Source of the DNA: Ignavibacteria bacterium | Lineage (GTDB): Bacteria > Bacteroidota > Ignavibacteria > Tepidaquicellales > Tepidaquicellaceae | Assembly: GCA_036262055.1 (NCBI GenBank) | Contig: DATAJP010000002.1 | Coordinates: forward strand, 186,001 to 250,000 | DNA: 64,000 nt | Direction: 5' to 3' | Shown: positions 62,409 to 64,000 of the stretch, one piece after another | Position numbering within the stretch: position 1 is the first letter of the stretch | Layout of the letters: the number at the start of each line of letters is the position of its first letter | The notes under the pieces: generated by a model | What the model saw: only the letters and a program-made list of their open reading frames with translations | The model's database searches: none | What the model was told of the DNA's origin: nothing | Translations under genes and position numbers: made by a program

Positions 62409-62427
62409 AAGGGGCTTCCCGCCCCTT
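62409..62427 (-). terminator. Rho-independent terminator for the Omp28-like gene
   Basis: On the minus strand AAGGGGC-GGGAA-GCCCCTTTTT, 24 bp after the stop codon. Confidence 0.9.
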
Positions 62428-62450
62428 AAATAATTGTAAAATTTAGGAAA

Positions 62451-63494
62451 TTATTTTAGCAACATCATTTTCTTTACATCTGAGAAATTGTTTGATTCGA
62501 GTTTGTAAATATAAACTCCCGAAGCTAAGTTTGATGCGTTGAAATCAAAGTCATATGTTCCTGCAATGAGGTTTTCGTTTATTAGAGTTGCAACCTCTTT
62601 GCCGAGTGAGTTATAAACTTTCAGCTTTACGTGTCCTGTTACGGGAACTTCGAACTTAATCGAAGTGCTCGGATTGAACGGATTAGGATAGTTCTGATGA
62701 AGCTTGAAGCTTGCAGGAACTTCAGTTGATGTGTTTACGATTCCTGTCGGGTTATCGGCGCCTTCACCAACATTCAAAACTTCTTTTTGCCCGCTTGCAT
62801 CATTCTGAACGAATGCAACTGTAGAAACAAGAGAGTCAATCCATGATGCCTGTCTTTTATATTTAAATATAAACTGATGCGTTCCTGCGCTTGTCGGCAA
62901 TGTTGTTCCGGTCATATCAGGCAAACCCAATAAAAATACATGCGGAAAATACATTTCGCCGTTTGAACCGGGAGGAGTAACATATTGAATATATTTCTGC
63001 GTTGCCATTACTCTCAGCTTATAATCACCTGCAGGCAAATTTGAAGGAATGTTTATTGTAACTGTCGCTCTTATTGTATCTCCGGCAATCCTCTGGTCTA
63101 TAACTGTAATCAAAACCTGCGGAGTAATTGCTTTCCTTGTGTTAAATGCATTATCAAGATTTGTCTGGTTGAATGGCCAGATATCAGCAAAGCAATTTCC
63201 GTCACCTTTAAGCCAAGGAACAGCATTAACGTCTGAATAATATCCTCCCCTTCTTTGTTCTACTTGGGTCGGATTTGCATTATACATCGGGTCAAAGCCG
63301 GGAAAGTTTGTATGATATTTTATTCCGATTATGCTGTCACCTTTGGATTCCATATATGCTCTCAACGTCGGGTTACTTGCAGCGCATGGTCCGCATGAAG
63401 CATTTGTAAACTCTTCAAATAAAACTTTTTTATTTTGTGCATAGCCTGTACCGGATACTATGACCACAATCAAAATCAGTAATAATTTTTTCAT
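62451..63494 (-). CDS. Secreted Omp28-like/thioredoxin-type protein with T9SS sorting domain
   Basis: The signal peptide (MKKLLLILIVVIVSGTGYA) is followed by a thioredoxin-like domain with a CGPC redox motif at residues 34-37 (EEFTNASCGPCAASNP) and the Omp28-type YHTNFPGFDPMYNANP segment. A beta domain comes next, then a T9SS domain (HQNYPNPFNPSTSIKFEVP, LASGVYIYKL, KKMMLLK). The 347 residues fit. It may assist disulfide chemistry at the cell surface. It forms its own unit with a terminator. Confidence 0.9.
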   Translation of the reverse strand: MKKLLLILIVVIVSGTGYAQNKKVLFEEFTNASCGPCAASNPTLRAYMESKGDSIIGIKYHTNFPGFDPMYNANPTQVEQRRGGYYSDVNAVPWLKGDGNCFADIWPFNQTNLDNAFNTRKAITPQVLITVIDQRIAGDTIRATVTINIPSNLPAGDYKLRVMATQKYIQYVTPPGSNGEMYFPHVFLLGLPDMTGTTLPTSAGTHQFIFKYKRQASWIDSLVSTVAFVQNDASGQKEVLNVGEGADNPTGIVNTSTEVPASFKLHQNYPNPFNPSTSIKFEVPVTGHVKLKVYNSLGKEVATLINENLIAGTYDFDFNASNLASGVYIYKLESNNFSDVKKMMLLK

Positions 63495-63664
63495 AGCAAG
63501 ATATTTAATTTATTAAAACTTAGTGAAAATTTATCAAAAATTAAAGATTTTAAACCATTAAAATTTAACATTATATTCCCATTTTATGAATAGAAAGTAA
63601 TATATAGAAAATATAAATTATGACCGTAAAATATGAATAAAATACTGTAAATACAGATATTTTT

Positions 63665-64000
63665 ATGCAAAAGCGAAAAGAGTTTTTTTTCAATAGAGAG
63701 TTAAGCTGGATTGAATTTAACCGAAGAGTCCTCGAGGAAGCTCAGGATATCACAAACCCTCTTCTCGAAAGAGTAAAATTTCTTTCAATATTCTCAAACA
63801 ATCTCGATGAGTTTTTTATGATTCGCGTATCGGGATTGAAACGTCAGATTGTCAGCGACGTGAACGAACTTTCTGTTGACGGAATGAGCGCGCAAGAGCA
63901 GATTACCGAAATCTGGAATAAACTTGTTCCGCTTGTCGATGAACAATACAAAACTTTTAACGAAGTCATTACCCCGCAGCTCAGAGAAAACAACATCAAC
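63665..64000 (+). CDS. ppk1: Polyphosphate kinase, 3' end cut by window
   Basis: Only the first 112 codons are present. The start is ATG 63665. The protein begins FFFNRELSWIEFNRRVLEEA and has NPLLERVKFLSIFSNNLDEFFMIRVSGLKRQI, the unmistakable N-terminal region of Ppk1, which polymerises the gamma-phosphate of ATP into polyphosphate. The catalytic His domains would lie to the right of the window. A Ppx/GppA gene is present at 4633-6189. Confidence 0.93.
   Translation, partial: MQKRKEFFFNRELSWIEFNRRVLEEAQDITNPLLERVKFLSIFSNNLDEFFMIRVSGLKRQIVSDVNELSVDGMSAQEQITEIWNKLVPLVDEQYKTFNEVITPQLRENNIN

Noticed and set aside
1-64000. CRISPR array
   Set aside because: The repeats present are scattered palindromes hundreds to thousands of bases apart, without regular spacers, and no cas gene is visible.
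1-64000. Insertion sequences or transposons
   Set aside because: No transposase or integrase motif was found in any reading frame that looks coding.

Overview
The window looks like a chromosome segment of an uncultured Ignavibacteria-type member of the Bacteroidota/Chlorobiota group. The evidence is low GC, eight secreted proteins that end in the type IX secretion (T9SS) sorting domain with the NYPNPFNP signature, a PorX-type regulator, the long form of IspH, and an OstA/LptC/KdsD lipopolysaccharide set. I see no phage structural genes, insertion sequences or CRISPR array. TTG and GTG starts are common.

Layout. 1-6200 (+): a lipoprotein cut by the left edge, succinyl-CoA synthetase alpha with a lysine-rich tail, a folB-folK-deoxynucleoside kinase run, a GT9 glycosyltransferase and a Ppx/GppA-HD phosphatase. 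6200-20260 (-): mostly housekeeping, namely a MenB-like crotonase, a large hypothetical protein, DUF389, NhaA, GlmM, a GlmU-type uridylyltransferase without its acetyltransferase half, PanD, PanC, AccD, TsaB, TsaE, PorX and an RlmD-like methyltransferase. 20360-24515: KdsD and LptC, then a very AT-rich two-gene insert (TcmP plus a DUF5131 three-Cys protein) and an O-methyltransferase. 24700-31065 (+ and -): ECF sigma factor with a coupled membrane protein, a lipase lipoprotein, two DinB-fold proteins, a T9SS YCF48 protein, an unusual 113-nt tRNA-like gene and an Lrp/AsnC regulator. 31167-39875 (-): a regulatory and secretion run of rhodanese, YdeI-like protein, TPR-LuxR regulator, LuxR-HTH protein, a T9SS protein with a frameshifting poly-T tract in its signal peptide, a membrane-anchored lipocalin-like protein and a BNR T9SS protein. 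40144-50597 (+): Tat phosphoesterase, T9SS proteins including a subtilisin and two tandem YCF48 paralogues, and an OstA-like protein. 50753-53974 (-): a glutamate-receptor-like channel, a kynurenine formamidase-like cyclase and kynureninase. 54116-59995 (+): HflX, a small protein, glutaryl-CoA dehydrogenase-like enzyme, an ABC exporter and IspH. 59999-63494 (-): aminotransferase, deoxyhypusine synthase-like protein and an Omp28-like T9SS protein. The right edge cuts polyphosphate kinase.

Genes that work together: folB/folK; kdsD, lptC and the OstA-like protein (LPS core and transport); panD/panC; glmM with the GlmU-type enzyme; tsaE/tsaB; PorX with the T9SS cargo; the cyclase with KynU (tryptophan breakdown); and Ppk with Ppx/GppA (polyphosphate or ppGpp).

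Intergenic spaces are seeded with several families of short palindromic repeats. In places these touch gene function: one supplies the start codon and first residues of a signal peptide, one sits at a Shine-Dalgarno position, and one copy directly precedes a gene that lacks a standard start codon.
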